Source: Sphingopyxis panaciterrulae
Lineage (GTDB): Bacteria > Pseudomonadota > Alphaproteobacteria > Sphingomonadales > Sphingomonadaceae
Direction: 5' to 3'
DNA: 64,000 bases
Assembly: GCF_014199295.1 (NCBI RefSeq)
Contig: NZ_JACIJH010000001.1
Location: 186,001 to 250,000, forward strand
Positions 1 through 8,570 of the stretch are shown piece after piece. Numbering within the stretch: the stretch's first letter is position 1; the number at the start of each line of letters is the position of its first letter. Both the position numbers and the translations under genes were made by a program. The notes beneath the pieces are model-generated. The model was not told the origin of the DNA. It saw nothing but the letters and a program-made list of their open reading frames with translations, and did not search any database.

Positions 1-33
1 TTGCAAGAGGCGTCGCCGCGACAGGTCCATCAT
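1..33 (-). CDS. 5' end of a divergent gene, possible Tat-exported protein (truncated by window edge)
   Basis: Only the first 11 codons lie in the window. They read MMDLSRRRLLQ, which resembles a twin-arginine motif (S-R-R-x-L-L). A purine-rich AAGGGGAG stretch lies just upstream of two consecutive ATG codons (at 33 and 30). The gene faces away from the GntR regulator, so the two would share the 34-153 intergenic region. It is inferred to belong to the same carbohydrate locus as an exported enzyme, but no family can be assigned from so few residues. Confidence 0.4.
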   Translation of the reverse strand, partial: MMDLSRRRLLQ

Positions 34-47
34 ATGCTCCCCTTTTC

Positions 48-75
48 TATCTGATAACAATTTGCCAATTTGGCA
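48..75. promoter_or_regulatory. Candidate operators in the divergent gntR promoter region
   Basis: Two inverted repeats lie side by side. TATCTGATA at 48-56 is an odd-centred palindrome (TATC-T-GATA), and TGCCAATTTGGCA at 63-75 is a second one (TGCCAA-T-TTGGCA). Palindromes of this size in a divergent region next to a GntR/FCD gene are typical operators. The TCTGATA core recurs before manD (946-952) and before the TonB-dependent receptor (2285-2291). Binding by the neighbouring GntR protein is an inference. Confidence 0.5.
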
Positions 76-153
76 GATCAATGCAAGTCCCATTCACTGA
101 CAACGGTGACAGCGGCGCGCCGATCGGATAATCCCGCCCGTAAAGGAGATGCC

Positions 154-909
154 ATGACGAATCCCGCCGCCCCGAAACTCTATCAGGCGATCATCGGCGC
201 CTTGCAGGCTGACATCGCGTCGGGTCGCTATGCGCCCGGCGACCGGCTGCCGCCCGAGCGCGCGCTCGTCGAACGGTTCGAGGTCAGCCGGCTGACGGTG
301 CGCGAAGCGATGATCGGGATGGAAATATTGGGCCTGGTCGAGGCGCGGCGCGGATCGGGCGTCTATGTGACCGGACGGCCGAGCGGCGGACTCCACGCCA
401 GCGAACTCGACATCGGCGCGTTCGAACTGACCGAGGCGCGGCGGCTGATCGAGGGGGAATGCGCGGCGCTGGCCGCCGTCACCGCCGACACGGCGGCGAT
501 CGCCAGCCTTCGCGAAAGCCTCGACGCGATGATCGCGGAAAATGAGCACGAACTTCATGACGAGGTCGCCGATCGCGCCTTTCACCTGCAGATCGCGCGC
601 GCGACCAACAATGACGCGATGGTGCTGGTGATCGAGACCTTGTGGGACGTCCGGCACCGCTCGCCGCTGTGCGAACGGATGCTCGCGCGCTCGCGTGCCG
701 CGGGGGTCAAGCCGATGATCGACGACCATCGCGCCATCCTCGACGCGATCGCGGCGCACGACGGGCCGGGTGCGCGCAAGGCGATGCGCGATCATCTCGG
801 CCGCGTGATCGACAATCTGCTCCGCGCGACCGAACTCGACGGCATTCGCCGCGTCCAGGCGGAGGCGGCCGAACTGCGCACCCGTTCGGAGCGACTCGCG
901 GCTTTCTAG
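154..909 (+). CDS. GntR-family (FadR/FCD subfamily) transcriptional regulator
   Basis: This is a 251-residue DNA-binding regulator. Residues about 6-70 form the GntR winged helix, with the usual [10 protein letters not shown] and SRLTVREAM segments and a GSGVYV wing. Residues about 90-215 match an FCD ligand-binding domain. The metal-binding histidines are visible in DRAFHLQ, DDHRAIL and AMRDHL. The ATG at 154 is chosen because TAAAGGAG lies just upstream. An earlier in-frame TTG at 70 would add 28 residues and run into the candidate operator. FCD regulators commonly sense hexuronate or other organic acids, and the next gene being manD suggests control of glucuronate/mannonate catabolism. The true ligand is unknown. 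Confidence 0.9.
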   Translation: MTNPAAPKLYQAIIGALQADIASGRYAPGDRLPPERALVERFEVSRLTVREAMIGMEILGLVEARRGSGVYVTGRPSGGLHASELDIGAFELTEARRLIEGECAALAAVTADTAAIASLRESLDAMIAENEHELHDEVADRAFHLQIARATNNDAMVLVIETLWDVRHRSPLCERMLARSRAAGVKPMIDDHRAILDAIAAHDGPGARKAMRDHLGRVIDNLLRATELDGIRRVQAEAAELRTRSERLAAF

Positions 910-945
910 ACGCCCCTTGCGTGTCGGCGCCTATCATGCAATTGG

Positions 946-953
946 TCTGATAA
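946..953. promoter_or_regulatory. Candidate GntR half-site upstream of manD
   Basis: TCTGATAA, preceded by TTGG, lies in the short gap between gntR and manD. It matches the core of the elements at 48-56 and 2283-2291. Only one arm of the palindrome is well conserved here. Its role as a regulator site is inferred from the recurrence. Confidence 0.35.
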
Positions 954-1018
954 CTCGGATCGAAAGGATGATGCAGGTGAGCGAGGCAGAGGACGGATCG
1001 GCGGCGAGCGGGGGCGGG

Positions 1019-2230
1019 ATGCTGCGCATCCGCGGTGCGCGGGTGGTCGTCACCTGTCCGGGGCGCAATTTCGTGACGCTGGTGATCGAGACCGACCAGG
1101 GGCTCACCGGGATCGGCGACGCGACGCTCAACGGCCGCGAGCTGGCGGTCGCCAGCTATCTGACCGACCATGTCATCCCCAATCTGATCGGGCGCGACGC
1201 GCACCGGATCGAGGATATCTGGCAGTTCCTTTATCGCGGCGCCTATTGGCGGCGGGGCCCGGTGACGATGTCGGCGATCGCGGCGGTCGATACCGCCCTG
1301 TGGGACATCAAGGCGAAGGCGGCGGGCCTGCCGCTCTATCAACTGCTCGGTGGCCGATCGCGCGAGGGCGTGCTCGTCTATGGCCACGCCAATGGCGCCG
1401 ATATCGAGGCGACGGTCGATCAGGTCGGGGCCTATCGCGAGATGGGCTATCGCGCGATCCGGGCGCAGAGCGGCATTCCGGGCGTCAGGGGCGCTTATGG
1501 CGTCGGCCGCGGCGACCTTTATTACGAGCCAGCCGACGCGGCGCTGCCCACCGAGACGCTGTGGTCGACCTCGGCCTATCTGAACCACGCGCCCAAGCTG
1601 TTCGAACGGCTGCGCATGGCGCACGGTGACGAGATCGAGTTGCTGCACGACGTTCACCACCGCCTGACGCCGATCGAGGCGGCCCGGCTGGGCAAGGCGC
1701 TCGAACCCTATCGGCTGTTCTGGCTGGAGGATGCGACTCCCGCCGAGAATCAGGAGGCGTTCCGCCTGATCCGCCAGCATACGGTGACCCCGCTCGCGGT
1801 CGGTGAGGTCTTCAACACCATCTGGGATTGCCGCGAGCTGATCCAGAACCAGTTGATCGACTATATCCGCACCACCGTCGTCCATGCCGGTGGCATCACC
1901 CATCTGCGCCGCATCGCCGATCTCGCGGCGCTGTATCAGGTGCGCACCGGCAGCCACGGCGCGACCGACCTGTCGCCCGTCTGCATGGGCGCGGCGCTCC
2001 ATTTCGATAGCTGGGTGCCCAATTTCGGGATCCAGGAATATATGCGTCACTCGCCCGAAACCGATGCGGTCTTCCCGCACGATTACCACTTCGCGGACGG
2101 CTATCTGATCGCCGGCGAGGCGCCGGGCCACGGCGTCACGATCGACGAGACGCTTGCCGCCAGATATCCCTATGAGCCCAGGCAGCTTCCGGTGGCCCGG
2201 CTGGCCGACGGAACGTTGTGGCACTGGTGA
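1019..2230 (+). CDS. manD: D-mannonate dehydratase (enolase superfamily)
   Basis: The enzyme converts D-mannonate to 2-keto-3-deoxygluconate, a cytoplasmic step of glucuronate breakdown. The 403-residue product has the enolase-superfamily N-terminal cap followed by a TIM barrel. Predicted metal ligands are Asp211 (in HDVHH), Glu237 (in WLED) and Glu263 (in VGEVF), with His213 as a likely acid/base. They sit one residue away from the positions recalled for the Novosphingobium enzyme. The ATG at 1019 gives the family's usual length and the conserved [17 protein letters not shown] start. In-frame ATGs at 968 and 971 and a TTG at 917 are possible but poorly spaced from a ribosome site. It follows gntR and precedes the receptor on the same strand. 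Confidence 0.92.
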   Translation: MLRIRGARVVVTCPGRNFVTLVIETDQGLTGIGDATLNGRELAVASYLTDHVIPNLIGRDAHRIEDIWQFLYRGAYWRRGPVTMSAIAAVDTALWDIKAKAAGLPLYQLLGGRSREGVLVYGHANGADIEATVDQVGAYREMGYRAIRAQSGIPGVRGAYGVGRGDLYYEPADAALPTETLWSTSAYLNHAPKLFERLRMAHGDEIELLHDVHHRLTPIEAARLGKALEPYRLFWLEDATPAENQEAFRLIRQHTVTPLAVGEVFNTIWDCRELIQNQLIDYIRTTVVHAGGITHLRRIADLAALYQVRTGSHGATDLSPVCMGAALHFDSWVPNFGIQEYMRHSPETDAVFPHDYHFADGYLIAGEAPGHGVTIDETLAARYPYEPRQLPVARLADGTLWHW

Positions 2231-2434
2231 GGGATTCGCGAACGCTCGATGGTGCGCGGCCTGCGGGATCGCCGAAAATATTTATCTGATATCTCAGTAT
2301 CTAGACATTGAAATCGCCACTTAGCGAAACTTTTCAGATGAAATGCCTTGACTGAAATATCACAAAGGTAGATTGATATTCTCTCACTTTTCGAGACAGG
2401 GCGGGCGCGAACCCGAGTCCAGCGGGAGAAGAAT
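2231..2434 (+). promoter_or_regulatory. Promoter region of the TonB-dependent receptor with candidate GntR operator
   Basis: This AT-richer 204-base gap holds TATCTGATA at 2283-2291, identical to the 9-mer at 48-56. Further downstream is a possible -35 (TTGACT at 2348-2353), with weak -10-like AT-rich sequence around 2369-2379. The purine-rich AGCGGGAGAAGAAT just before ATG 2435 serves as the ribosome site. The operator is supported only by recurrence, and the promoter assignment is weak. Confidence 0.4.
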
Positions 2435-5032
2435 ATGTCTGATAGGATTTCACTGCTGGGCTCCACCGCCCTGGCGGCGCTGATGTTGGCCACCGCGACG
2501 CCGGCGCATGCGCAGGCGACCGATCCGGCGAATGCCGGGGAAGGGGGGGCTGCGGCCGACGAGATCGTCGTCACCGGCTTGCGCGCCTCGCTGGAGAATG
2601 CGGCCGCGATCAAGCGCGATTCGGGCCAGATCCAGGATTCGATCGTCGCCGAGGATATCGGCAAGCTGCCCGACACCAACATTGCCGAGACGTTGCAGCG
2701 GATTCCCGGCGTGCAGATCTCGCGCAACACCCGCGGCGAGGGCAATGCCTATGTCGTCCACGGCCTCAAGCAGGTGATGACGACGGTCAACGGGCGCCAG
2801 CTTTTCGGTACGACCAATCGCGTCGCGCAGTTGCTCGATTTCTCGTCGGACATTCTCTCGGGCGTCGATGTTTACAAGACCGCGACCGCGGACCAGATCG
2901 AGGGCGGACTCGGCGGCCTGATCAACATCCACACCGCGCGCCCCTTCGATTTCGACGGCTTCCACGTCGCGCTGACCGGGTCGGCGACCTATTCGGAATT
3001 CCAGGACAAGGCGGGGCCGCGCATTTCGGGCATCGTCTCGAACCGCTGGCAGACCGGCATCGGCGAGATCGGCGTGCTGCTGGGCGCCCAGTTCGAACGC
3101 TATTATTCGGGCGGCTATCAGGTTTCGACCAACAGCTATGCGGATGTCACCAATCTGTTCGATGTCGATGGCGATGGCGCAACGGGCGGCAGCGGCGACA
3201 CGGTGACCATGCCGACGCAGGTGCGCCCGCGCTACGAGACCGGCAACCGCGTCCGCTCGGGCTTCTACGGTGCGGTGCAATGGCGGCCGAGCGACGCGCT
3301 CGAACTGCATCTCGATACGATCTACAGCCACTCGGGAGGCCATTCCTATACCCAGCAGCTTTCGGTCCAGACCGACGGAGCGACGACCGGCATCGACGCG
3401 CCCGTCTTCAAGGACGGATCGCGCGTGCCCGCGGCCTATTCGCTGGCCAATCCCGTGGTGAAGTCGACCGTCGGCCAGGCCGACAATCCCTATGACACGA
3501 TCAATGTCGCCTTCGGCGGCAAATATACCGCCGATCGCTTCACCCTGTCGGCCGAGGGCTCCTATGTGCGCAGCCACGGCCCCTTCTATTATCGCAGCGC
3601 GACGATTCAGACACGCGCCGGCCGGGCGGACCTCAGCCTTGCGGGCGATACCCCCGACGTCGCGGTCTCGGGCGTCGATCTCACCGACCCCGACGCATAT
3701 GGCAACGTCAGCTATTTCGAATATGGCACGCAGCAGGACGGCCGCGAGCCGTCATTCCGCGTCGATGCGAGCTATGAGCTCGATGCCGGCCCGATCAAGA
3801 CGCTCGAAGCGGGCTTCCGCTGGGCACATCACCGCGCGATCTACGACTTCCTGTCGCAAGGTGGCGGGGCGCTGACCCAGCCCTATTCGGGGATCAACGA
3901 ACTGACGCCTGACGATCTGTTCACCGATCAGGATGTCTCGACCAATCAGTGGGTCGCGATCCAGCACCGCTTCATGAACAATGCGGCGCGCACGCGCGCC
4001 TTGTTCGGCTTGCTGCCGGGCGATCCCGCCCCCGATCCGGGCAGCCATTATGATTATCGCGAAACGACGCTCGCGGGCTATGCCAAGGCGCAGTTCGGGT
4101 TCGACATCGGGGCGCTGCCGGTCGACGGCAATATCGGCCTGCGCTATGTGCGGACCGATGGCGAGCAGACCGTGCTCGTCGAGGACGAGAATGGCGATTA
4201 TCAGCCGCTGACCGGAGGCAAGCCCTACGAGAACTGGCTGCCGAGCGCCAACATCCGCTTCCAGTTCACGCCCGACCTGTTCCTGCGCCTCGCCTATTCG
4301 AAGGCGATCACCCGACCCGATTACGGCAATCTCTCGCCGGCACTGCTGCTCAACCCGATCAGCATGACTGCGAGCGGCGGCAATCCGGCGCTCGTACCGA
4401 CCAAGGCCGATCAGTACGACGCCAGCCTCGAATATTATTTCGGCAAGTCGAATTATGTGGCGGTGGCGCTGTTCCGCAAGGACGTCAGCGGTTTCATCCA
4501 GAAATTCTACGCCGACGAGACGATCGACGGCGAAGTCTATCAGGTCAGCCGTCCGCGCAACAGCGGCGACGGCAAGATCAAGGGCTTCGAGATCACCTAT
4601 CAGCAATTCTTCGATTTCCTGCCTGGCGTGCTTTCGGGGCTCGGCATCCAGGGCAATTACACCTATGTCGACAGTAAGCTCGGTGTTGTCGGCATCGACC
4701 GCCGGGTTCCCGCCGATCAATTGTCGAAGCATGCCTATAATGTCACCGGCATTTACGAGAAGGGACCGGTCTCGCTCCACGTCTCGTACAACTGGCGCTC
4801 GCGCAGCATCCAGAGCAACAATGCCGACCCCGACCTCAGCGTGTGGAATGCGCCGCAGGAATCGTTCGATATTTCGGCGACCTACAATGTGAACAACTGG
4901 CTTTCGGTCAAGGCCGACATGGTCAACGCCACGGTCGCCTATCAGAATCAATATTATGGAACGCCATTGCAGCCGTCGCTCGCCAATCAGCTCGATCGGT
5001 CCTATCAGATCGGATTCCACGTCAATTTCTGA
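2435..5032 (+). CDS. TonB-dependent outer-membrane receptor, probable oligosaccharide importer
   Basis: This 865-residue receptor imports ligands across the outer membrane using TonB energy. Residues 1-27 form a signal peptide ending at AHAQ. DEIVVTG near residue 43 looks like a TonB box. A plug domain follows, with the conserved DTNIAETLQRIPGVQISR segment, and then a long beta-barrel rich in aromatic/Gly strands that ends in a terminal phenylalanine (FHVNF). The length and plug wording fit the Caulobacter/sphingomonad carbohydrate receptor class. Position between manD and a glucuronoyl esterase suggests glucuronate-containing oligosaccharides as substrate (inference). The gene has its own upstream region carrying the same element as gntR. 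Confidence 0.93.
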   Translation: MSDRISLLGSTALAALMLATATPAHAQATDPANAGEGGAAADEIVVTGLRASLENAAAIKRDSGQIQDSIVAEDIGKLPDTNIAETLQRIPGVQISRNTRGEGNAYVVHGLKQVMTTVNGRQLFGTTNRVAQLLDFSSDILSGVDVYKTATADQIEGGLGGLINIHTARPFDFDGFHVALTGSATYSEFQDKAGPRISGIVSNRWQTGIGEIGVLLGAQFERYYSGGYQVSTNSYADVTNLFDVDGDGATGGSGDTVTMPTQVRPRYETGNRVRSGFYGAVQWRPSDALELHLDTIYSHSGGHSYTQQLSVQTDGATTGIDAPVFKDGSRVPAAYSLANPVVKSTVGQADNPYDTINVAFGGKYTADRFTLSAEGSYVRSHGPFYYRSATIQTRAGRADLSLAGDTPDVAVSGVDLTDPDAYGNVSYFEYGTQQDGREPSFRVDASYELDAGPIKTLEAGFRWAHHRAIYDFLSQGGGALTQPYSGINELTPDDLFTDQDVSTNQWVAIQHRFMNNAARTRALFGLLPGDPAPDPGSHYDYRETTLAGYAKAQFGFDIGALPVDGNIGLRYVRTDGEQTVLVEDENGDYQPLTGGKPYENWLPSANIRFQFTPDLFLRLAYSKAITRPDYGNLSPALLLNPISMTASGGNPALVPTKADQYDASLEYYFGKSNYVAVALFRKDVSGFIQKFYADETIDGEVYQVSRPRNSGDGKIKGFEITYQQFFDFLPGVLSGLGIQGNYTYVDSKLGVVGIDRRVPADQLSKHAYNVTGIYEKGPVSLHVSYNWRSRSIQSNNADPDLSVWNAPQESFDISATYNVNNWLSVKADMVNATVAYQNQYYGTPLQPSLANQLDRSYQIGFHVNF

Positions 5033-5045
5033 CCGCGGACCCGAA

Positions 5046-5066
5046 AAAAGGGAGAGGGGCCGGACG
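5046..5066 (+). promoter_or_regulatory. Strong ribosome-binding site followed by a non-ATG (ACG) start
   Basis: AAAAGGGAGAGG lies at 5046-5057, and the codon at the normal distance is ACG (5064-5066), in frame with the esterase. No ATG, GTG or TTG occurs in that frame between here and the hydrophobic core of the signal peptide. If ACG initiates, the protein begins with a textbook export signal. Confidence 0.5.
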
Positions 5067-6377
5067 CACGACACGCGCCTCCGGCCTCGCTCCCTTTCGG
5101 CGCTGTTGGTGCTGCTCTTCACCGCGGTTCCGGTTCAAGCCCAACTCGACGGCAATGCCGACGAGGCGAAGGTCGCCCCCTATCGCCTGCCCGATCCCCT
5201 GACGATGGCGGATGGAAAGCGCGTGACGAGCGCGGCCGAATGGACCGCGCGGCGGCGCCCCGAACTGCTCGCGCTTTTCCAGCGCCATATCTATGGCGTG
5301 ACGCCGCCCGCGCCCGCGGACATGCGCGCCGTGGTGACCGACCTCGACCGTCACGCGCTGGGCGGCCGTGCGGTACGCAAGCAGGTGACGCTCTATCTGA
5401 ACGGAAGCGAGCAGGGGCCGCAAACGTCGGTGCTCCTCTATCTCCCCGCCGGAGCAAAGGCCCCGGCGCCGCTATTCGTCGGGCTCAATTTTCACGGCAA
5501 TCAGGCGGTCGCCGCCGATCCGGCGATCGCGATCGCGCATAGCTGGGTCGCGGCGCCGGGGAAGGGGATCGTCAAGCACCGTGCGACCGCGGCGTCGCGT
5601 GGCATCGAGGCCGGGCAATGGCCGATCGCGCAGATATTGGCGGCGGGCTATGGCGTCGCGACCTTCTTTCCCGGCGATCTCTATCCCGACGGCGAAGGCA
5701 AGCGCGCCGAAAGCATCCAGCCGCCTTATGCGATCAGCCCGTCGGCTCCCGACGGCTGGGGCGCGATCGCGACCTGGGCATGGGGGCTCAGCCGCGTCTA
5801 CGACTATCTCGCCACCGATGCCGACGTCGATCGGCGCCGGGTGATCGTGATCGGCCATTCGCGATACGGCAAGGCGGCGCTGTGGGCCGGCGCCGTCGAT
5901 CCGCGCTTCGCGATGGTCGTGTCGAACGACAGCGGCGAAGGCGGCGCAGCGCTCTATCGCCGCGATTTCGGCGAAACGATCCGGGTGATGAACGATTATT
6001 GGTTCGCCCCGCGCTTCAAGACCTATGCCGGGCGTGCCGAGGACCTGCCGGTCGATGCGCACGAGCTGATCGCGCTGATCGCCCCGCGTCCGGTCTATGT
6101 CGCCAGCGCGACGGAAGATTGGTGGTCCGATCCCAGGGGCGAGTTTCTGGCTGCGCGCGGCGCCGACCCCGTCTATCGCCTGTTCGGCCTGCCGGGGCTC
6201 GGTACGGACCGCATGCCGCCGCCCGATCAGACGACCGGCGGATGCATCGGCTATCATATCCGCAGCGGCGCGCACGACATCACCGCTCAGGACTGGGCGG
6301 CCTATCTCGCCTTCGCCGATCGCCATCTGCGCCCGGGGCTGGCCGATCCCGGTGGATGCCGCCCCGCGGCCGATTGA
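5064..6377 (+). CDS. Secreted alpha/beta-hydrolase, CE15-like glucuronoyl esterase
   Basis: A 437-residue exported esterase is predicted to cleave ester bonds between 4-O-methylglucuronate of xylan and lignin alcohols. From the ACG at 5064, residues 1-27 make a signal peptide (RLRPRSLSALLVLLF core, cleavage at VQAQ). The nucleophile elbow GHSRYGK (Ser266) matches the G-x-S-R-x-G-K signature of bacterial CE15. A downstream SGEGG segment and His404 in SGAHDI fit the rest of the catalytic triad. The only upstream in-frame ATG (4956) lies inside the receptor gene and would put about 40 charged residues before the signal peptide. The gene starts 31 bases after the receptor stop, so it is probably cotranscribed. 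Either ACG is the start, or the start codon was lost or misread. A related acetylxylan esterase remains possible. Confidence 0.8.
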   Translation, partial: THDTRLRPRSLSALLVLLFTAVPVQAQLDGNADEAKVAPYRLPDPLTMADGKRVTSAAEWTARRRPELLALFQRHIYGVTPPAPADMRAVVTDLDRHALGGRAVRKQVTLYLNGSEQGPQTSVLLYLPAGAKAPAPLFVGLNFHGNQAVAADPAIAIAHSWVAAPGKGIVKHRATAASRGIEAGQWPIAQILAAGYGVATFFPGDLYPDGEGKRAESIQPPYAISPSAPDGWGAIATWAWGLSRVYDYLATDADVDRRRVIVIGHSRYGKAALWAGAVDPRFAMVVSNDSGEGGAALYRRDFGETIRVMNDYWFAPRFKTYAGRAEDLPVDAHELIALIAPRPVYVASATEDWWSDPRGEFLAARGADPVYRLFGLPGLGTDRMPPPDQTTGGCIGYHIRSGAHDITAQDWAAYLAFADRHLRPGLADPGGCRPAAD

Positions 6378-6493
6378 ACCACCCCATCCCATCCTCTCGA
6401 TGCCACCCAAAAAAAGGCGTGTCGTCATCACCGCGTCATGAAGGACCGCTTCGGCCTTCCGATCATGATTTCGGGGTGAACAGGGAGGATGAT

Positions 6494-8497
6494 GTGAAGA
6501 CGAATATGTTCGCGATCGCCGCTGCGCTGGCCGTCGTTCCGGGCGCGCTCGAGGCGAAGGACGTCGCGCCGGTCGCCGCGGTTTCGGCCGAAACGCAGGC
6601 GACGGCCGGATCGGGCGCCGACGGCGCCGTGGTCGTCGCCGATCCGACCGATCCCGCGCGGTCGCTGATCCTCGCGGGGGCCGAATCGGCGGGGATCGAC
6701 GTCTTCGACCTGTCGGGCCACCGCATCGCGACGCACAAGGTCGGCGATATCACCGCGCTCGACCTGCGCGCCGATGCCGCGCCGGGCGGCGGGGCGCTGC
6801 TTGCCGCGCTCGACGGCAAGGCGAATGCGCCGAAGCTGTTCCGCATCGGTTCCGGCGGCGTTCCCGCACCGCTCGGTCTGGCGGGGATCGCGCCCGAAAT
6901 GACCGTGGCCGGCCTGTGCTTCTCGCGCAGCCACCGCGACGGCACCCTCTATCTCTTCCTGCTCGGCGACAAGGGCGAGGTCGAACAATGGGGGCTGGCG
7001 ACCGATGCGGCGGGCGCGATGCGCGGCCGGATCGCGCGGCGCTGGTCGCTCGGGTCGGAAGCCGGCTATTGCGCCGCCGACGATCGCGGATCGGTCTATA
7101 TCGCGCAGGAAGCGGTCGGTGCCTGGCGCTTCGCTGCCGAGCCCGAGGCCGAGATCGTGCCCGAAATCGTCGACATCGTCCGCCTCGGCCATATCGAGGA
7201 GGAAGCGAAGGGGATCGGTATCGCCGCCGATGGCCGGCTGCTCGTGTCCGATGCCAAGGCCGACCGGCTGAATCTCTACGATCCGGCCGACGACTTCGCC
7301 TATCTGGGCTCGGTGGCGCTGGCGAAGGGCGATGATCGGGTCGAGGATGCGGGCAGCGTCACGATTGCGGGTCCGCTCGTCGTGGTCGCCGACGACGACA
7401 ATGCGCCCGAACGGCCCAATTTCAAGATCGCGAGCTGGCCGGCGATCCTCGCTGCCGCGGGGCTTGCCGAACGACCGCCGGTCCCGACGCCCGAAACGAT
7501 GCCGCTCGCCCGCGCGTCGGTCGAAACGGTGCCGGTCGAAACCGGCGGCGACGCGGCCGACGATCCGGCGATCTGGATCGACCCCGCCGACCCCGCGCGA
7601 TCGGTGGTGATCGGGACGCAGAAGAAGTCGGGCCTCTATGTCTACGGACTCGACGGCCAGATGATCCAGTATCTGCCCGACGGGCGCATGAACAATGTCG
7701 ATCTGCGCGATGGCTTCCGCCTTGGCGGCCGCGACGTCACGCTGGTGGCCGCCAGCAACCGCACGACCAAAGGCATCTCGATCTATACGCTCGATCCCGC
7801 GACGCGTCGGCTGACCGACGTCGCCGACGGGTTGCAGGCGACCGGGTTCGACGACCCCTATGGGCTGTGCCTGTATCGCAGCGGCCGGTCGAACAGGACC
7901 TATGCTTTCGTCAACCAGGGCGACGGCCAGATGCGCCAGTGGGAACTGGTTGCGACGCAGGCGGGCAAGGTCCGCGTAAAGCTGGTCCGCGAGCTGCCGT
8001 TCGAAAGCCAGGTCGAAGGCTGTGTCGCCGACGACGAGACGGGCATGCTCTATGTCGGCGAAGAGGATGTCGGCGTCTGGCGCGAGGGCGCCGAACCGCG
8101 CGGCGGACCCGCCCGCTCGATGCTTGCCGCCGTCGCCGACAATCCGGCACTGAAGGACGATATCGAGGGGATGGCGATTTATAAGCAGGACGATGGCAAG
8201 GGCTATCTGGTCGTGTCGAGCCAGGGCAATGACAGCTATGCGCTGTTCCGCCGCGAAGGCGACAACGCCTATGTCGGCTCGTTCCGGATCGGTGCCGACA
8301 TCGCGGCCGGGATCGACGGCGTGTCCGAAACCGACGGTCTCGATGTCACCAGCCGCGCTGCGGGGCCGGGGTTCCCGCGCGGCCTGATGGTCGTGCAGGA
8401 CGGACGCAACGTGTCGCCGCCCGAAAACCAGAATTTCAAACTGGTGCCGTGGGAACGGATCGCCGAGGCGCTGGGGCTGGAGGCGCCGGCGGACTGA
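6494..8497 (+). CDS. Secreted two-domain beta-propeller phytase
   Basis: The 667-residue product should release phosphate from phytate (myo-inositol hexakisphosphate) outside the cytoplasm. It starts at GTG 6494, four bases after GGGAGGA. Residues 1-22 form a signal peptide ending at LEAK. Two propeller halves are visible. The C-terminal one begins with the classic DDPAIWIDPADP segment (Asp356-Asp357) and keeps many acidic and basic loop residues. The N-terminal half (about 35-325) has DGAVVVADPTDP at the equivalent place, so calcium- and phosphate-binding acids are missing there. Dual-domain phytases with a degenerate first domain are known. A 116-base gap separates it from the esterase, so it may or may not share a transcript. 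Confidence 0.85.
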   Translation: MKTNMFAIAAALAVVPGALEAKDVAPVAAVSAETQATAGSGADGAVVVADPTDPARSLILAGAESAGIDVFDLSGHRIATHKVGDITALDLRADAAPGGGALLAALDGKANAPKLFRIGSGGVPAPLGLAGIAPEMTVAGLCFSRSHRDGTLYLFLLGDKGEVEQWGLATDAAGAMRGRIARRWSLGSEAGYCAADDRGSVYIAQEAVGAWRFAAEPEAEIVPEIVDIVRLGHIEEEAKGIGIAADGRLLVSDAKADRLNLYDPADDFAYLGSVALAKGDDRVEDAGSVTIAGPLVVVADDDNAPERPNFKIASWPAILAAAGLAERPPVPTPETMPLARASVETVPVETGGDAADDPAIWIDPADPARSVVIGTQKKSGLYVYGLDGQMIQYLPDGRMNNVDLRDGFRLGGRDVTLVAASNRTTKGISIYTLDPATRRLTDVADGLQATGFDDPYGLCLYRSGRSNRTYAFVNQGDGQMRQWELVATQAGKVRVKLVRELPFESQVEGCVADDETGMLYVGEEDVGVWREGAEPRGGPARSMLAAVADNPALKDDIEGMAIYKQDDGKGYLVVSSQGNDSYALFRREGDNAYVGSFRIGADIAAGIDGVSETDGLDVTSRAAGPGFPRGLMVVQDGRNVSPPENQNFKLVPWERIAEALGLEAPAD

Positions 8498-8570
8498 TCC
8501 CGAACGTCGACCGCGTATAGGAAATGTCAAACCCCTGACGCTATCGCCGCCGCGGAAAGGCGGAAAAGGC

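Noticed and set aside
5618-6493. Upstream extension of the phytase frame
   Set aside because: It is out of frame with the esterase gene and Arg-rich. A GTG with good ribosome site and a signal peptide begins at 6494.
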